Source: Gnetum montanum (Eukaryota > Streptophyta > Gnetopsida > Gnetales > Gnetaceae). From it: DNA of 64,000 bases. The position numbers and the translations under genes were made by a program. Under the pieces are notes generated by a model. The model was not told where the DNA came from. It did not search any database and saw nothing but the letters and a program-made list of their open reading frames with translations. Location of the stretch: assembly GCA_015680685.1 (NCBI GenBank), contig MNCI01016591.1, positions 19,680-83,679 of the forward strand, written 5' to 3'. Of this stretch, positions 24,131-35,581 are shown piece by piece; the stretch's first letter is position 1, and each line of letters opens with the position of its first letter.

Positions 24131-24940
24131 CAGGAACCAACCCCTCACTCCAAGCTTTCTTCGATCATTAGGTTTCTTCCTTTGCATGTTCAAAGCCATT
24201 GGTTTATTCTTTGGTCTTCATTGGCCATCTAGCTTGGCAATTTGCATTCCCATTTTTTTTTTTGGGTGAAACCTTCATTGGGTTTCATTGTTGAGGCTAG
24301 TTTTGACATGGGTTTGCTTCCATACTAAATGAGGTATGTTACACCTAGAAAACTTAATGGTTTTCCCATCAAGTAAGATGTGTTATGCTTGATGGACTTA
24401 ATGGTTTTTCCATTGAATAAGATGTATTACATTCAATGGACTTGATGTTGAGCATGATGAAGAGATGTCATGAGGCCACAATGCATGAGTATCAATCATC
24501 AGTCGACATTATTTTTCAAGGTATGGAAGGTCATCATTAGCTTATGAGGTTGGGTTCAAGCAGTGGTGCTAGAGGGAGGGCAATGATACAAGGCAAGCAC
24601 TCTTGGTAGGATGAACTCACCAAGTCTTGTGCATCAATTGAACCTTTTCAATGGCTTCAAGGCTTTATCCTACAAGCATAACTCCAAGAGGATAAGAAAA
24701 CCAAGCAAAGAAAGAATGTTATAATATTATAATGCATACAAGCCATATAAGGGAATGATCAATAGGACCAAGCTATCCAAGTCACCATTGTTGCCAATTT
24801 AAGGCCATGGTGGAACATGATGCCAGTTTAAGGCCTTGGTAGGTCATGTTACAAGTTTAAAGTCTTATCAAACTATGTAACCAGTTCAAGGTCTCGATAG
24901 GCCATAGTGCTGATTTAAGGTGTTGATAGGCCAACTCAAT
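24130..24940 (-). other. 3' untranslated region of A1, shared with A0
   Basis: Non-coding. On the minus strand 24,280-24,520 matches A0 at 61,330-61,500: ACTCATGCATTGTGGCC versus ACTCATGCATTATGGTC, then a conserved block with GTAATACATCTTATTCAATG versus GTAACACATCCCATTCAATG, then AATGAAGGTTTCACCC versus AATGAAGGTTTTACCC. A ~45-bp unit (AAGATGTGTTATGCTTGATG, GACTTAATGG) is repeated about three times at 24,330-24,450. 24,787-24,940 holds the GGCC motif cluster listed separately. Confidence 0.6.
24787..24940. repeat. GGCC junction motif, ~29-bp units (A1, after integrase)
   Basis: About five tandem units of the form GCCAGTTTAAGGCCTTGGTA followed by GGTCATGTT. The same unit appears at 26,095-26,240, 38,515-38,665, 41,625-41,710, 45,455-45,485, 45,750-45,775 and 51,050-51,205. 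Confidence 0.8.
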
Positions 24941-25179
24941 CATTGACAGTCATTGGTTACATGCAATACAAATTTATAGGAATGATTGACTATGTTGGCC
25001 AATTCATTTCCATCCATGTCTATGATCCTAAATGCTTTGTTGCCATAGGCTTTGATGACTAGGAAGGTTCCTTCCCAGTTGGCTAAGAATTTATCCACAT
25101 GTTTGGGAATAGCTTTGAGAACTAGGTTACCTAGCCTAGGAGGATTATTATGCCTAGGTCTTAGAGTGGGACCAAGCAT
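24940..25179 (-). pseudogene. Integrase C-terminal domain of A1
   Basis: A 79-codon open stretch containing NPPRLGNLVLKAIPKHVDKF followed by LANWEGTFLVIKAYGNKAF. This is the GDLVLK ... GKFxPNWEGPYxV block that closes integrase in plant Ty3/gypsy polyproteins. A2 carries the same block at about 41.75-41.96 kb. The catalytic core and everything up to RT are absent in A1: upstream (above 25.2 kb) the sequence passes into the protease-RT spacer. The deletion joint lies between about 25.18 and 25.6 kb. Confidence 0.85.
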
Positions 25180-25664
25180 AAAAATATCATAAGAGATAGT
25201 ATAAGGTCAATCAAGAGGCATACTTAAAGTGGCTAAATAAGTAAATGATTGAATGACATAAGCTGGAGCTATTCATTTAAGGAATTTTGGCTAAGAGTGC
25301 TTAGAAACTCTTTGAAAGCATTATCATGGTAGCTAAATCTCCTTCTCCTGAGATCACTACAACTATAGATGAGGTCTCTATAACTACATTCTCATAATAG
25401 CCATTGACATAGATGAGCATGAACAAGACAAACATCCTCACAGACATTAATTTTGGGGATATTGACTGGGCCAACATGATAAAAGACCAGATTCTCCAAT
25501 GTTTGGAGAATAGAATTTAATGTCTTCTCCTAGAATTCATGGAGGTGAACTCCCTACAAGTTTGATGATTTTTATGTCTTTATCTCAATTTTGAATTTAT
25601 TTAATTTATAGTTTTAGGCTATTGGGTACTAATTGGTTTTATGTTTTTGTGTCCTTGGAATCAG

Positions 25665-25771
25665 GCAAAGCAAGTGGCCCCCATGGTCAAGGCAAAGATG
25701 ATGATCCTCCTGCTTCTTTGGATGCCCCATTGGCACCACCAAATTCTTTATTTGATAGCTCTTATTGTTAA
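25665..25771 (+). pseudogene. Antisense small ORF, exon-2-like piece (A1 copy)
   Basis: Plus strand, antisense to A1. After ...AATCAG it reads (one base out of phase) KASGPHGQGKDDDPPASLD, then APLAPPNSLFDSSYC and a stop. It aligns with A2 (GNPNSKGGNDPPLPPLDA, stop at 50,771) and A0 (SNSSDNNIEDAPPPPPAVH, stop at 38,834). A branch-point-like TACTAAT lies at 25,627-25,633, 31 bases before the AG. The first exon-like piece was not found in A1, which fits the internal deletion. No function known. Confidence 0.55.
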
Positions 25772-26094
25772 TTTTAGTTTAGTTTGTTGATGGATTTTGT
25801 ATGTCCAATGTTAGATAAGGTTTTTGTTTTAGACATTTTATACTCATTTTATTGTTTTAACATTTTCGTCACTTAGTGTGGCCATGGTTATGTATGTTTA
25901 GATATTTTAAATTTTAAGTTTAATCTTTTAAGTTTGGCTATATATGTTGTTGATTACTTTACTTATTTCAAGATTTCAAACGTTATAAATGTTGTAAATA
26001 AAAATGACTACATTGGCTATGTTGGCTGTGTTGAAAATGAATAAAACATAAGGATATAAAAGGCTATAAGATAAGGGTTGCTTGATAGTTTCAA

Positions 26095-26240
26095 ACTATG
26101 GAAGGCCATACATTTATCACCAATTTAAGGCCATTGTAGCCTACAGTGATAGTTTAAGATCTTAGTAGACAATGACACCAATTTAATGCCTTGGTAGGTC
26201 ATAGGTTTTGCTAGTTTTAAGCCATGATAGGCCTTTGTTA
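26095..26240. repeat. GGCC junction motif cluster (A1, between protease and antisense ORF)
   Basis: Four diverged units such as CACCAATTTAAGGCCATTGT and GCTAGTTTTAAGCCATGATA. Same motif as at 24.79 kb. Confidence 0.75.
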
Positions 26241-26469
26241 AAAATAAACTTATATTTTATGTTGATTTTTTATTTTAAAGTTTTTATGGATTTTCTAGTT
26301 TTCAAGAAAAAGGATTTAATAAATAAAAATTTGAATAAAAGTAAATCCCTAGGCTACATGTATAAATGATTAAAATAAAACATACAAAAAGGCATAACAA
26401 GTAAACAAAGAAAATTTAGGCTAAAAGGCTATTAGTACATATGGTTAAATGATCATAAGGGCATGGATT

Positions 26470-27300
26470 GGAAGGATTAGTGGTGTACATTACTTGTGCA
26501 TATTTTTTCTAATCTTGGAAAGGTTAGGAAATGTATAAGTCCTATTCTACACAAGTCTATACTTACCATTCCCTTCACTGACAACGTTAAAGAAAAGTTC
26601 ATTTCATAGCACATCCTGTTGTCCATCATCAACAACTTTGGCTTTCTCCTCTCTCTTGAGCCACTTGACTTCATGGTTGAAAGTTTCTTCCTAAAACTCC
26701 ACTTTAGACCCCTACTCTATATCCATGTTTTTGACCACTAAGGGAACCATATTATTGTCATGAATGATGATTTCAACTCCCTCATAAGGAAGATGAATCT
26801 TGAGGTGGATGGGTGAAGATACAGCTAACAGTTGAGCCAACCATGATCTTCTTAGGATAAGCTTGAATCCTAGTGTTTCCTACACCACCAAGAAATTCAT
26901 AGTTATGGGAAATTGCTCCTTGACCACAAATTCTAAGGAGATTGACCTCTTAACATTAACTTCTAAGTCATTAAAGGACTTAAGATTTGTGGTTGTTGTA
27001 TGTTGTATTTGCTCTATCAAGCCTAAGCATTCAAAGATGGTTCATGGAATAACATTAGTTGCATCTCCATCATCTACATGCACTTGATGCACCTTATATT
27101 GGCCTACCATATGATGATTAAAAAAGGAGCCCTAGTTACCTCACCATCTTAGGGATTGGTATTGATTTTGCTATCACAAAAGACTAGCGATGTTGACTTC
27201 TTCTCCCTTGATGAAGAAGGACCAATCACTACATGGATGGATTCCTCATTAGTAGGGATGTCCTCACTAACAAGGATGGAACTAGCACTTCACGATGAGT
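26470..27300 (-). pseudogene. Protease region of A1
   Basis: Minus-strand relic. Around 26,760-26,830 it reads SSPIHLKIHLPYEGVEIIIH, matching A2 (MFIHQEIFLPYEGSEIIIHG, 51.66-51.70 kb) and plus-strand A0 (SFPIHQEIHFPYMGGKIVIH, near 38.07-38.12 kb). This is the end of the retroviral-type aspartic protease, after the LILGRPW-like block. The acidic tail (VDDGQQDVL) follows at 26,570-26,640. Many stops. Confidence 0.78.
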
Positions 27301-28045
27301 AGTGGAAGTCATAATCAAGTCATACAATATCAAGGTTATGTTCTTCTATTTGAGAGGCTACTTGACCTATCCCATTGCACTAAGGAGTATTTTTTTCATT
27401 GGTCATGGGATTGTCATGTTGGTTGTGATTTACTTCCTCCATCTGCTCCAAAATGCATACTTCAACCTTGGGTTATTGTGGATTTTCCTCTTTCTTCTTC
27501 TCTTGGCCCATAGGATTCTTCTATGATTTCCTTGTAGAAGTAATTTGGTTGTAAAATTCATGGGTACTAAGGATATAGGAGTGGGCTTTGGTAGGCCCAC
27601 TTCCTTCCATGACTTGGCCTACTTGTTATCCTTGTTGTTTGGCCCCTACTTAGGCTTCTTCCTTTGCTTAGTTTAGACCTTCTAGTCATTATTTTCTATT
27701 TTGGAGGAAGAAGCTATAGCATTGGCCACCACAGGAGGTCACTATTGTATAAGCTAGTTGGATTGTAGTGGGCTGGGACACCCTTATGATGAAAGGTTCC
27801 CTTGGAGCCATTCACAATGGTACTTTCACAAAAAAAGGGGATCTTGAGCTGGCGGTTGTTGAAGAAGCCCTTTCATCATGAGGGGCTATCCAAATCATGA
27901 ATGGTTGCCTTGCAAATTTTTAGTTATCATTAATGTTGAACATCAATGTTGTTATTTATGTTCAATGGGTCCTTTTGTTATTGATGTTCAATGGGTCCTT
28001 GTACACTTTCATCGATTAATTTTGTGGTTGGATAGGATTAGATGC
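27300..28045 (-). pseudogene. gag C-terminal part of A1, downstream half
   Basis: Collinear with A2 52.2-52.94 kb. Open frames are short and broken. It continues at 32,871 after the 4.8-kb insertion: TTAGATGC at 28,038-28,045 joins ATCTAGGACCAA at 32,876, which together match A2's TTAGAAGCATCTAAGACTAA near 52,940. Confidence 0.75.
28041..28045. other. Target site duplication (left) of the 4.8-kb element
   Basis: GATGC, identical to 32,871-32,875, directly outside both LTRs. The uninterrupted homologous site in A2 (AGAAGCATCTAAG near 52,943) has only one copy. Confidence 0.9.
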
Positions 28046-29169
28046 TAAGGATCATTGAACTTAGAAGGGGGAATCAATAAGTTTCCAAAATTAATATTTT
28101 TAGCACCAACTTGGGTAGTCCACACTTGGAGAGTAGATCACTTACACACCTTCAAACTTTGTTCCTCTCAATATGTGGTTTGAAGGGCACCACACCTTGT
28201 ACAAGATTTAAGCTCCAATCTACAGTGATTCGATGTCATGACTTCACTCAAGCCCACAAGGTTCCAACATGCTTATAATGTCATTTCCAATATCCCACAA
28301 CCTTTACAACTTGAGCTTTTCTCTAGAGTGTTGTGGCACTACACCAACAATCAATCCACAGGATCCCAACAAGCTCAAGGATGATGCCTTCCCACAAGAA
28401 GCACATCAACCCTGTAGGACAACAAAAGAGAAATAAAAATTACAAGGAAAGGATGCAACTAATTTTGCTGGTCCTTGCACTTTGAAGGACAACACAACAG
28501 ATCTCTTACAATAGTACAAAAGATAGTATAATGAGGCACACAAATATAATAAAATGATTTGTACAATGATTGCTTGATGTTAACACTTGCTTGCATACAA
28601 CACTTGCTCATTTTCCAAGAGAATGAAGCCTTCTTATAGCCTAGATTTTTCTAAATTCATTTTGGAATTCATGCAATGGCTATCTAATGATCACTAGAGA
28701 TGTCTTCTTTGAGATTGAGATTTCTTTTTACATTATACTTCCATTTGAGAAAGACATCTTCTTCATAAGGAAAACTTCTTTGAGGAGATGTCTTCATTAC
28801 AAGGAAGACATCTACTATTTCTAAGAGACATCTTCTTCTAAATAGCCTTCAACTCAGTCAAGATGTCTTCATCATTATGGAGACATCTTTTATTGATGGT
28901 AGTCATCTGTTGTTTCTTAGAGATGTCTTTCTTCAATAATTTCTTCAATGTTAAGGCTTCCTCTTGAACAATGAAGCTGAGCTTTGAAGTATTTTTTCCT
29001 TGTCCATGTTCTTTGAACTCCCATACACTTCCTCGAGACCTTGTATATGTCCTTCTTCTTTGAGCTCTTCTTTTATCTTAATCCAAGTTCTTTTCCTACA
29101 CACAAAACAATCACACAAGCATCCTTGTTCTCCATTTTCCTTATGGTTTTGACATACCAAAAGGCAACA
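28046..29169 (-). repeat. 3' LTR of the LARD-like element
   Basis: Matches 31,716-32,870 throughout, e.g. CAACTTGGGTAGTCCACAC at 28,109 and 31,809. On the minus strand it starts TGTTGCCTTTTGG and ends GATCCTTA. Rich in AGATGTCTTC-type repeats (28,700-28,940). Confidence 0.92.
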
Positions 29170-29187
29170 ATCTCTCCCTTTTTGGTG
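29170..29187 (-). other. Polypurine tract of the LARD-like element
   Basis: Minus-strand CCAAAAAGGGAGAGAT directly before the 3' LTR start TGTTGCC, the expected place for the plus-strand primer. Confidence 0.75.
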
Positions 29188-30367
29188 ATGTTCAAAACAT
29201 AAGAAAATGGATGAGATAAACCAATAAAGAAAAATATTAAGACATATAAATTGCTATGGTAGCTAGGTACTAGGATAAAAGTGCTAAGGTTCAAGGAAGT
29301 TCAATACATGGAAGATAATTAAATAATGCAAAAATAAGGATCAAAGAGATAACTAAAGAAACACCATCAGTCTATACCATAAATCATTTACAACTATCCA
29401 TACAATAGTCACATCATACAAAATCATCCACATATGTGCATGTAAAAACATCACATATGTGAGAAAGTAAGAACTTCTTTTCCTTTTTCATAATCAACAA
29501 AAAGGAGAGAGAAAATGATCACCTGAGATGCCTAATCACTAACCTCAGTTGCATCATCAAACTCAAATCCCTCTATTACTTAGGATGAATGATAAGTCTT
29601 CTTCTCATCATCATTACTATTGGTACTGGGTTAGCTTGACTACTACTTATCCTCATCAAATGATTAAGCTATTGGACAAGATCCTATTAGGGATGAAGCT
29701 TCACTCAAAATAGAGAATAAGTTGGTGGATTAGGTTGAACTAATGGCTTTTGAGTTGGTACCCCTTGGGATGTGATCTAAAAGATATTCTCCATAGCCTA
29801 TTACTCAAATGACCTAACATCATCAACTAATGAAGAAACTAAATGTGTAGGTGGCGTAGGATCATGATGCTTAGGCTACAACATGGAAACCTAATGCTTC
29901 TCCTACACACAAGCTATTGGTGCCTTAGGATCATAGTGTGACTCCATCCTTGAGTTCTATACTCAAGAAGGTATGGTTGATGCAAAGTACCTCACTGGGA
30001 TAGGAATGTCCTCCTTAGTGTTAGAAATAGAAGCAGTAGTAATCTCCTCAAACTCCTACCCATTAGAAGGAGGAGGAATATCATCATTAATCATACTCTT
30101 ATGGAAGTAAGAGAGGTTTCTCCTAGTCTTCCCAATAGCTTGGGAAAATGGTTAGAGAAGCTTCTTCAATTAAGACCTGATCTAGACACTAGTTGATTTG
30201 GGTCTTCTCAGCTAGGAAGAGGTCTTTAATAATCATGCTTCCTTCATCTTTTACAATCTAGTACTTGGTCTTACTTCTACTACATGAGAAAGGATCCTAT
30301 TCTTAGCATATTCATTGAGGCTCCTCTTACCTTTGAGCAAAGGAATCTCTAAAATAGTCACAACCTT

Positions 30368-31140
30368 CTAATGTATCAAGAAGGTAATGAGGTAGGGGTG
30401 TCCATGGATGATTTCCTTGGCATACAAACTCAACATGTCCCAATGGAATGTATGCCCTAGATCTAATGGTAGTCCTATGAGAAGACAATAAAGCACAAAA
30501 TCTTGGGGTTGTAGCAAATAACTGTAAATTTTCCCTTTTACCATAATGTTATAATAAATTATAAGTGACAAGGTGGAAGCATCAGAAGTCCATGCTTCTC
30601 TCAATATGACCTCTATCAAAGGATACATCCTTCCCAAACAAGGCATCATAAAATTCATCATGTGCTACAAGCATTATACCATTTGAACAAATGTCAGTCA
30701 TGGTATCAATAGTGATTTGAAAGACATTTCCATTGGAAATCCCAAGGATTGCATTTACAACTTAAGAAGAGACCTCAATGAAAAGACCCCCAACCATGGA
30801 TTTGAATGCTCCAATAATAGCATTTAAAACAACAATGTTGTAATAGAATTCTCTAATCAACACTTCAAGAACTAGAAAATTTTTTGTAATGAAAGAGTTC
30901 CAATTTAAAGCTTCAAAATATTCCATTGCAGTATTTTGTCTATGGACAAGAAAAGAAATATAGGCTCAATAATAATGTTTGTGGTTAAAGCTACCTTAAA
31001 CATGTGCTATGTGCTTAAGCTTCTAAAATAAGACATGTAGGAAGATGGTGCATTTATAGAACTACCCTTGGATCTCTTCTTTGATGGTGGTGTAGACATC
31101 CCAATCTTCTTACAGGCCATTTCTAACAAAATCATTACTG
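30368..31140 (-). pseudogene. ORF of the LARD-like element, 'putative plant transposon protein'-like
   Basis: Decayed minus-strand gene. The N-terminus near 31,140-31,080 reads MACKKIGMSTPPSKKRSKGS, a basic start. Near 30,800-30,880 it reads VLIREFYYNIVVLNAIIGAF and, after a loop, VGGLFIEVSS, a stop, and VVNAILGIS. This follows the LVREFYAN ... VRGKxVxFSxxxINxxLGLP pattern of the 'putative plant transposon protein' domain. 30,368-30,661 adds DFVLYCLLIGLPLDLGHTF and PYLITFL, like its LLYAILTGxxINVG ... FPSLIT blocks. Several frameshifts separate these pieces. B1 carries a related domain at 4.0-4.6 kb. Role in the element is unknown. Confidence 0.62.
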
Positions 31141-31700
31141 ATGATGGAGCTAGAGTTGTTTCTATGGAGTTGATTTGGAAGAACAAGATAAAAAATGAGG
31201 GTTTTGATTTTAATAGTGATAACAAATGAGGGATTTGAATGAAAAAAAAGTCATCTATCATCGAGAGAAGACACCTCATCTATGTTTTAAAAACCAGTAA
31301 ACATCTTTCCCACATGATAGATGTATTTGGTACACTATAGGAAAAATCAGGTAGACGTCTTGTTTTATAAGTAGATTTCTTCATGTAGACATTTCTTTCC
31401 TAGAGTAAACATCTTCTAGAAGACGTCTTTAGGTAGACATATTCACTAGGAGAGGCTCAATAGGATGGGATTTGGGAAAATCCGCCAAGGACTATAGTCT
31501 TAATAGACATAAAAGATTACCTCTACTTAACCTACTATTTTGTTGAAAATTCAAGGTACTTTAAACTCCATTGATTTGAAGAAGCACTACATCCTCACTT
31601 TCTAATAGGTGAAGTCAAATCCATTTAACATGGATGCCTTTGTGTATGATGTCCCCTCCATTATTCACTCTTGGAAGTTGATGTAGAAGCAATAGTATTA

Positions 31701-31713
31701 GGTTCTGATACTA
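31701..31713 (-). other. PBS of the LARD-like element (tRNA-iMet type)
   Basis: Minus-strand TAGTATCAGAACC, two changes from the plant initiator-Met PBS TGGTATCAGAGCC, two bases after the 5' LTR end (GGTCCGCA). Confidence 0.82.
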
Positions 31714-31715
31714 CT

Positions 31716-32870
31716 TGCGGACCATTGAACTTAGAAAGGGGAGATGAATAATTTTCCTAAATTAAAATTTTCAACCACAAAGATCAAAATAAATTTTAAC
31801 ATAGTTCCCCAACTTGGGTAGTCCACACTAAGAGGGTAGATCACTTGCACACCTCTAAACTTTGTTCCTCTCAAAATGTGATTTGAAGGGTACCACATCT
31901 TGTACAAGCTCAAAGCTCCACTTTGGAGTGATTTGATGCCACAAATCCACTCAACCTCACAAGGTATTGATAAGCTTATAATGTGGTTTCCAAAATCCCA
32001 CAACTTTTACAACTTTAACTCTACTCTAAAGTGTTGTGGTGCTACACCAAAACTTAATCCCATAGGATCCTAACAAGCTTAAGGATGATGCCTTCCTACA
32101 ACAAGCACATCAACACCACAGGGTAATAAAAGAGAAATAAAAATTACAAGGAAAGGCTACAACTAATTTTTTTTATCCATGAACATTGAAGTTCAGAGGT
32201 GTGCAAGTGATCTACCCTCTGATAGTACATTGAGGCAAACAAATACAATAGAATAATTTGCATAATTATTGTTTAATTTTTATGCTTTCTTACATACAAC
32301 ACTTGCCCATTTTCCAAGAGAATTAAGTATTCTTATATCCTATATGTTTCTAAAATCATCTCAGAACTTATGCAATGGCTATCTAATGGTCACTAGAGAC
32401 ATCTTCCTCAAGATTGAGATGTCTTTCTACATTAGACTTCCATTTGGGAGAGATGTCTTCTCCACAATGAAGATGTCTTCATGAAGATTTCTTCTTCACA
32501 ATTAAGGCATCTTCTATTTCTAAGAGACATCTTCTTCTAAGCAACCTTTGACTCAGCCAAGATGTCTTCATCATTAGGGAGACGTATTTTATTCATAGTA
32601 GTCATCAATTATTTCTTGGAGACATCTTTCTTTAATAAGTTCTTCAATACTAAGGATTCCTATTGAACATAAGAGTTGAGCTTTGAAGTCTTCATTCCTT
32701 GTCCATGTTCCTTGAACTCCCGCATGCTTCCTCAAGACCTTGTAGATGTCTCTCTTCTTTAAGCTATCATTTTTTCTTAATCCAACTTCTTGCCTTACAC
32801 ACAACAACAACCACACAAGTATTTTTTTTCCCCATTTTTCTTAAGGATTTGACATATTAAAAGGTCAATA
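31716..32870 (-). repeat. 5' LTR of the LARD-like element
   Basis: Partner of 28,046-29,169. On the minus strand it starts TATTGACCTTTT (mutated from TGTTG) and ends TCCGCA. Followed by the duplicated target GATGC at 32,871. Confidence 0.92.
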
Positions 32871-32875
32871 GATGC
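32871..32875. other. Target site duplication (right) of the 4.8-kb element
   Basis: GATGC, identical to 28,041-28,045. Confidence 0.9.
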
Positions 32876-34930
32876 ATCTAGGACCAACTCTCCCTTATCT
32901 ATCATCTATTGCAAGTCATCCTGCAATGCAAAGTAGAAGCCAGTGTTGTGACTAGGCAATTGATGATAATGGTAGAAGTAATCTAGCTTAAAATATTTAG
33001 GTAGTTGTGGGTCATCCTTTTTCCCTTGAGTAGGATCTTTAGCTATTTTGCATAGCCTCTCATGTGTCTTTTGGAAAGTCTTAGTCATCTACTTATATTG
33101 GATACGCCCACTACTCAACAATTGGTCTAATAGTTTGGATGGCTTCAATGGCAACATAGTGTATTTAGACCTATCCTTTTGCTTAAATTTTGGCTTAGTA
33201 ATGGTTTATGAAGTGGCTATAGAGGTCAACAATTGGTTATATTAGTTTTTATCAAGTGCTTTGAATGGATTAGCCCTTGGCCCTTGGTTGGTTGTTTTGG
33301 CTCCTTTGGTTATGATTTCCACTACCATGTTGTTCTACTTTCCCATCTTCTTGTCCCTTTGTGTATGTTAATTTTTATATGCCACATAGGTAGGTTCATG
33401 ACTAGCCTCTATGCCATCCTCTATGTTTTTCATCTGAGAGAAGGCTTGACTGAGTGATTGTAGGTCAAGGTAGTATAGCTTAGATGTAATAAAATCATTA
33501 ACCATCCCCTTGAATATAGCCAAAAGGTGGGTTTTATCTACAGACTCTAGTTTCTCATTTAGTAGATCATTCCTTCATTAGATGAACTTTTGCACTAGTT
33601 CCAAGGATCCCACCTTGATCTTCATTAGCTAGTCAAGCATAGTGCCAAGCTTCAAGTCATACTTTAAGTAGTTAATGAATTAGACTATTAGGTCCTCAAG
33701 AGAGGATGTAGATCCTCTAGCTAGAGCATGATACCAATCAAGTACTTTCCTAGTTAAGGACATAGGAAAAATTCTCATAATCATATATGGTGAGGCCTAT
33801 AATAATAGGCACTCTAAAAAAAAAGGTTATAACATGAACACCAGGATCACCCTCATCATTATACTTCATAAACTAGCAAATAGGGACACTAGGAAGAAGC
33901 ATCAAGGGTGGAACCACAAGACTAATGTGATCATCTTGGTAAAAGTTCATGATCTTGATATTTTGTAATGTAGAGGCTTTGAGCTTCTTCATCTCCTTTG
34001 TTAGGTCCTAGATCATTTTGAAGTCTTGATCCAAGTCTTAGGATGCTCCCATAGGCTATGGGGCCTATAAAAATGATGCAGTATTTTTTGGAAGGCCTAT
34101 CATCTCACTATTGGTTGTGGGATAGAAATGAGGAATTGTATTATAATAGTGGCAAGTGATCTAAACAAAGAGAATGATGTTTGTGATAGTATCTGAGGCA
34201 CAAACAAGATGAAGGAGATGTGTGTCTCTTGGGCTACTTAGGATCCCATGGTGAACCCCATTTGGGTTGTTAATGGATTGGTAGTTATAACCACCATTGA
34301 TGATGGTTGCACTAATAAAGGCTAAGTGGCTAAAGGCATTGAGAAATGGAAGGTGGTAGATTATAGCACTAATTGTGCTTGGTGCATAGCTATGATTGTT
34401 ATGCGCCCAAACATTGTTGGGTAATGCAAGGACAAAGATGGTGGAACATGCCAATGGAAGGGATGAAGGGGATGGAGGTAGGCCCTAATGTCTTAGGGGT
34501 GGCTTGTTTAAAAAGTATGCCTAAGATGTTCTTAGGTTTAGATTCTACCCCAAATTCATCTTCCTTCTCTAGCTACCCATCTAAGTAGCCTTCTAGTCCT
34601 CTTCATCCATCTTAATCAAGTGAGCTAGGATGCTAGCATAGATGTTAGTGAGGGATATTTGCAATGTATATACTACTTTTGTTCATGTAATTAGCATGCT
34701 AGCTTGGATACTGGCATAAATGAAGTTTTAGTGCTCTTCATTTGTTGCCAAGAACCCAAGATTCTACCCCCTAAGTCTCAAAGACTATATGCATTCAACT
34801 AAGGCCAAGTCCTTGGGATCATATATTTTCATAGCTTCTTAGTTGGACTCATTGTTGATGAAATTAGGAGGCAACTTGGCTAACTATTGGAAAGACATGC
34901 TTATGATACTAAAACTACCTCAACAAAGTT
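32876..34930 (-). pseudogene. gag of A1, upstream part
   Basis: Minus-strand relic. 32,906-33,088 reads KYFKLDYFYHYHQLPSHNTG followed by FYFALQDDLQ, the block also seen in A0 (22.65 kb) and A2 (about 53.0 kb). The capsid-like middle lies at 33.4-33.8 kb (corresponding to A2 53.43-53.77), and the variable proline- and histidine-rich part at 34,161-34,454. The N-terminus near 34.6-34.9 kb matches A2 54.64-54.95. Stops throughout. Confidence 0.8.
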
Positions 34931-35556
34931 ATAAAAGGTTGGATAAAAATGTCAATTTCAATAGGTGAAATTTAAAAAAGACTAGAAAAGATGAAAATGA
35001 CTAAAAATATGTGACTTACTATAAATAATAAAGGGGATGTCAAAGGGGGTATAACCCTTTACCAAATATGGTAAGGGTTGGTATCAAACCTCACCTACTC
35101 CTAGCTTCCTAGCTACATCCACGCTGAGTTGTAGAAAGAAGGGGAAAGAAAGGGGATATGGTGGAGGGTCTTAAACCTTTTCCTTTCAACATTGGAGTAG
35201 GAGGAAAGAGTTGGAAACCTTGATTTTCCACACAAATATGGCCTTGAAAAACTACCAATTTTCAAAGGAAGATTGGAATTTGATTCTTAAATCCACCAAT
35301 GCTACAAAATTGAGAAAATTTTGGCATCCAAGGAGGTATAAATGGGACCAAAAAACCAATGTTGGCTTTGGAAGTTTATTGCAACTATTGTAAAATATCC
35401 ACTACCTAAACACCTACAATATCCATGCTAGGTTTGTGGGGTTACAACATTGATTTTGGTGAAAATTCAAGGTGTTTTCTGAAAAATCAAAGATTTTAAA
35501 CTTATAGACAACATTGGCAATGGAGGACATAGGATTGAATGCTGAAATTGGGCCAA
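34930..35556 (-). other. 5' leader of A1
   Basis: Between PBS and gag. Non-coding. It carries ATGTTGG/CAACATTGG motifs like the leaders of A2 (55.0-56.2 kb) and the inverted A0 leader (20.8-21.7 kb). Confidence 0.6.
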
Positions 35557-35576
35557 GGTTCCCCTTATAGTGCAAG
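35557..35576 (-). other. PBS of A1
   Basis: Minus-strand CTTGCACTATAAGGGGAACC, a decayed version of the family A PBS, next to the 5' LTR of A1. Confidence 0.7.
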
Positions 35577-35581
35577 AAAAC

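Larger units (their letters stand above)
25180..26470. other. Remnant of the protease-RT spacer in A1
   Basis: Homologous to part of 49.3-51.3 kb in A2. It holds the second exon-like piece of an antisense ORF (25,665-25,771) and a GGCC motif cluster (26,095-26,240). The tandem array present in A2 is missing. The rest is AT-rich and without open frames of note. Confidence 0.6.
28046..32870 (-). mobile_element. Non-autonomous LTR element (LARD-like) nested in A1 gag
   Basis: Two direct LTRs of about 1.1 kb (28,046-29,169 and 31,716-32,870), each roughly 85% alike by eye, flanked by an exact 5-bp duplication GATGC. Minus orientation is shown by the PBS at 31,701 and the purine tract at 29,170. 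The 2.5-kb interior has no RT, RNase H, integrase or protease. It holds one decayed ORF of plant-transposon type. This is the youngest dated layer: it lies inside A1, which lies inside A0. Confidence 0.92.
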
